A program made the position numbers and the translations under genes. A stretch of DNA of 23,429 nt. Source: an uncultured Clostridia bacterium. GTDB taxonomy: Bacteria > Bacillota > Clostridia > Oscillospirales > CAG-272. Location of the stretch: the NCBI GenBank assembly GCA_947627815.1, contig CANQXN010000008.1, positions 1 to 23,429 on the forward strand. The letters are read 5' to 3'. The notes under the pieces are model-generated. The model made no database searches. It was not told the DNA's origin and saw only the letters and a program-made list of their open reading frames with translations. Shown here one piece after another: positions 21,797 to 23,429 of this stretch; within the stretch, counting starts at the first letter, position 1, and each line of letters begins with the position of its first letter.

Positions 21797-23074
21797 TTAC
21801 GCAAAACACCGGCAGATGATTTCAATCATAATGTCCTGCTCATCGGGTGTCATTTTATTGTCGCTGGGCAGGCACAGACCGCGCCGGAAAATATCCGCGC
21901 CGACATCAGCCGGCGCATCACCCGCGATATAGGCGTTGCTCCCTGCTCTGCCGTTGCCGTTTTGGGTTATGAATGCGTTCATTCTGTAAATCGGCTGAAG
22001 ATGCATCGGCTTCCAGATCGGCCGCCCTTCGGCGTTGTAGCTTGCCAGCGTTTCTAAAATTTCGGCCGGACAGCTCTTGCCTGGCTCTTTTATATAGGCC
22101 GCCTCGCTGTCGCCTCGTACCTGTTTGCACATCGCTTCAGGTTGGATCAGCAAGCAGCTTAACCAGAAATTCGGCTCGCTGTCCGGACTGTAGGGGTTCA
22201 TCGTCACAGGCAAGCCCTGGAATCCGGCCTTGTACCGCTCATAGATGGCTTTTTTCTGTGCGATATGCTCCTCTAAGTGCGGAATTTGCCCGCGCACTAC
22301 GCCGGCGATAACATTGCTCATCCGATAATTGTAGCCAAGCTCCTCGTGCTGATACCAGGGCGCAGCCTCGCGGCTTTGTGTACTCCATTTTCGCACCTTG
22401 TCGGCATCGGCTTTGCTGTCGGTCAGGAACATGCCGCCGCTTGAACCGGTAATGATCTTGTTTCCATTGAAAGAGATCGCGCTGTAATCCCCGAACCTGC
22501 CGGTCTCCTGCCCTTTATAGGTGGCGCCGAGGGATTCTGCCGCATCCTCAATGATCAGGGCGTTGTGCGCTTTACAGATGCTCCGTATCTCGTCCATCTT
22601 CGCAGGCGTGCCGTAGAGATGCGCGACAACAACCAATCGGACCTCGGGATACAGTTCAAACGCCTTTTCAAGCGCTTTGGGATCCATATTCCAGGTGTCG
22701 TATTCGGTATCAATGAAGACCGCTTCGCCGTTTTCGTAAGCGATGGGGTTGACGGTCGCGTCAAAGGTCATATCGGTACAAAAAACTTTTTTGCCTTGAA
22801 GCGTTCCCTCGTTGGGTTTCGGCATCCCATACAGTTTTTCACCCGCGAGTTTCGTGCAAAGGTGCAGTGCCGCGGTTCCCGCCGAAAGCGCTACGGCATA
22901 GTGACAGCCGACCTTTTCGGCAATCTGCCTTTCAACCTCATTGATGTTTTCACCAACGGTGGACATCCAGTTGGTCTCATACGCTTTTTGGACATAAGCC
23001 AGCTCCTCGCCGTGCATGGTGGGGCTGGACAGCCAGATTTTCTTTTCAAAAGGCTTTATCATATCCGTAAACAT
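21797..23074 (-). CDS. DegT/DnrJ/EryC1/StrS aminotransferase, PglE-like
   Basis: The 425-residue protein is a PLP-dependent sugar aminotransferase. It has YETNWMSTVGENINEVER near residue 32, CHYAVALSAGTAALHLCTKL at 57-76, LIIEDAAESLGATYKG at 173-188 with the PLP-contacting Asp, and SAISFNGNKIITGSSGGM with the Schiff-base lysine K206. YNYRMSNVIAGVVRGQ follows. The SFNGNKIITGSSGG form is characteristic of PglE-type enzymes that aminate UDP-4-keto-6-deoxy-GlcNAc with glutamate, a step in bacillosamine synthesis. It is somewhat longer than PglE (about 390 residues), mainly through a middle-to-C-terminal insert. The start follows GAAGGTGA. It is the first gene of the locus, after about 200 bases of leader DNA, and lies 11 bases before the initiating transferase. 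The dehydratase and acetyltransferase partners of a bacillosamine pathway are not in the window. Confidence 0.93.
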   Translation of the reverse strand: MFTDMIKPFEKKIWLSSPTMHGEELAYVQKAYETNWMSTVGENINEVERQIAEKVGCHYAVALSAGTAALHLCTKLAGEKLYGMPKPNEGTLQGKKVFCTDMTFDATVNPIAYENGEAVFIDTEYDTWNMDPKALEKAFELYPEVRLVVVAHLYGTPAKMDEIRSICKAHNALIIEDAAESLGATYKGQETGRFGDYSAISFNGNKIITGSSGGMFLTDSKADADKVRKWSTQSREAAPWYQHEELGYNYRMSNVIAGVVRGQIPHLEEHIAQKKAIYERYKAGFQGLPVTMNPYSPDSEPNFWLSCLLIQPEAMCKQVRGDSEAAYIKEPGKSCPAEILETLASYNAEGRPIWKPMHLQPIYRMNAFITQNGNGRAGSNAYIAGDAPADVGADIFRRGLCLPSDNKMTPDEQDIMIEIICRCFA

Positions 23075-23109
23075 TTCACCTTCTTTATTATTCTTTCATG
23101 ACCCTATCA

Positions 23110-23195
23110 CAAAATCTGTGACCTCTGCGTCCGACATCGAGTTTTTTCAATCATTGTAGCCCGGTTCTTCACGCCAAAGATCGCCACAGATTTTG
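23110..23195 (-). promoter_or_regulatory. Leader region of the polysaccharide operon with an 11-base inverted repeat
   Basis: The 200 bases before the first gene contain CAAAATCTGTG (23110-23120) and its exact reverse complement CACAGATTTTG (23185-23195), 64 bases apart. In a minus-strand transcript these could form an 11-pair stem, extended inward by one G-U and one C-G pair. The inner copy is itself a small palindrome, TCACA-AAATC-TGTGA. A TACAAT at 23158-23153 could be a -10 but lacks a good -35. Function is unproven. Confidence 0.4.
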
Positions 23196-23201
23196 ATTCA
23201 T
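23169..23201 (-). CDS. Possible 10-residue leader peptide
   Basis: On the minus strand AAAGGA is followed after eight bases by an ATG and the sequence MNQNLWRSLA, then a stop. It lies in the operon leader and overlaps one arm of the inverted repeat at 23185-23195. It could be chance; no conservation can be tested here. Confidence 0.15.
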   Translation of the reverse strand: MNQNLWRSLA

Positions 23202-23276
23202 ATCAAATATCCTTTCGCGCAGGTTGCGTGTTCCTCGGTTTCAGCGGGCGGCTACCGCACCTTTTATCGCGTGCTT

Positions 23277-23429
23277 TCACTTCGCATACCGGTATCCTCT
23301 GTCCCAAGCGGAGGGGGCTGTCCAGGGGAAGCCGATGCCGTCAAGCATCTGAATCTGGTGTTCCGACAGCTCGCCGCGTCTGTATTTTCTTTTTTGCGTG
23401 AACACCCAGTTGGACAAAAGATACCCGCT
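23277..23429 (-). CDS. C-terminal end of a helicase-associated (HA) domain protein, partial
   Basis: On the minus strand a frame enters from the window edge and ends at a stop at 23279-23277, giving 50 residues. The sequence reads YLLSNWVFTQKRKYRRGELS, then EHQIQMLDGIGFPWTAP and SAWDRGYRYAK. This matches the helicase-associated domain, a repeated helical unit of about 65 residues with the pattern W-x-x-x-Q-R-x-x-Y...G-x-L...Q-x-x-x-L...G-F-x-W, thought to bind nucleic acid. The final SAWDRGY looks like the start of a further repeat that is cut short. Whether a helicase is fused upstream cannot be seen. It is encoded on the same strand as the polysaccharide operon and ends about 200 bases before its first gene, with no obvious terminator between. 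Confidence 0.75.
   Translation of the reverse strand, partial: SGYLLSNWVFTQKRKYRRGELSEHQIQMLDGIGFPWTAPSAWDRGYRYAK

Overview
The window looks like a low-GC Gram-positive (Clostridia, probably Oscillospirales) chromosome. This is inferred from the protein families (DUF951, YfhO, a CotH-like lipoprotein, a TagD/LicD pair), strong purine-rich Shine-Dalgarno sequences, and sigma-A promoters that share an extended -10 of the type ATGG-TATAAT. No rRNA, tRNA, CRISPR array or transposase was seen.

The left part (1-10860) is GC-rich and mostly on the plus strand. It holds the 3' part of a DUF1015 gene, a GH125 exo-alpha-mannosidase with a CotH-kinase-like lipoprotein, a convergent D-amino-acid aminotransferase closed by a shared bidirectional terminator, and a DUF951 small protein translationally overlapping a large YfhO membrane glycosyltransferase. 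A TauE/SafE permease and a small HEPN-like protein with a C-terminal membrane anchor follow.

The right part (10860-23074) is a Wzx/Wzy-type surface-polysaccharide locus on the minus strand, transcribed from right to left. It starts with a PglE-like aminotransferase and a PglC-like initiating phosphoglycosyl transferase, both fairly GC-rich. Then comes an AT-rich variable block: GT2, TagD-like nucleotidyltransferase, LicD transferase, GT2, Wzy polymerase, inverting UDP-GlcNAc 4,6-dehydratase, RmlD-like reductase, GT2 and Wzx flippase. The locus ends in a graveyard of fragments: a tiny ORF, a broken ORF with a perfect ribosome binding site, the C-terminus of a second Wzx, and the C-terminal third of UDP-glucose dehydrogenase (ugd) whose 5' part is gone. 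A bidirectional terminator closes it at 10811-10855. The layout suggests cassette exchange between a conserved promoter-proximal block and a distal ugd. At the right edge lies the C-terminal piece of a helicase-associated (HA) domain protein.

Together the locus is predicted to build a lipid-linked repeat unit started by an amino-sugar phosphate. The unit would contain a UDP-L-RhaNAc-type sugar made by the dehydratase/reductase pair and may be decorated with glycerol phosphate from CDP-glycerol by the LicD protein. It would then be flipped and polymerised by Wzx and Wzy. The substrate assignments are inferences from gene families and context.
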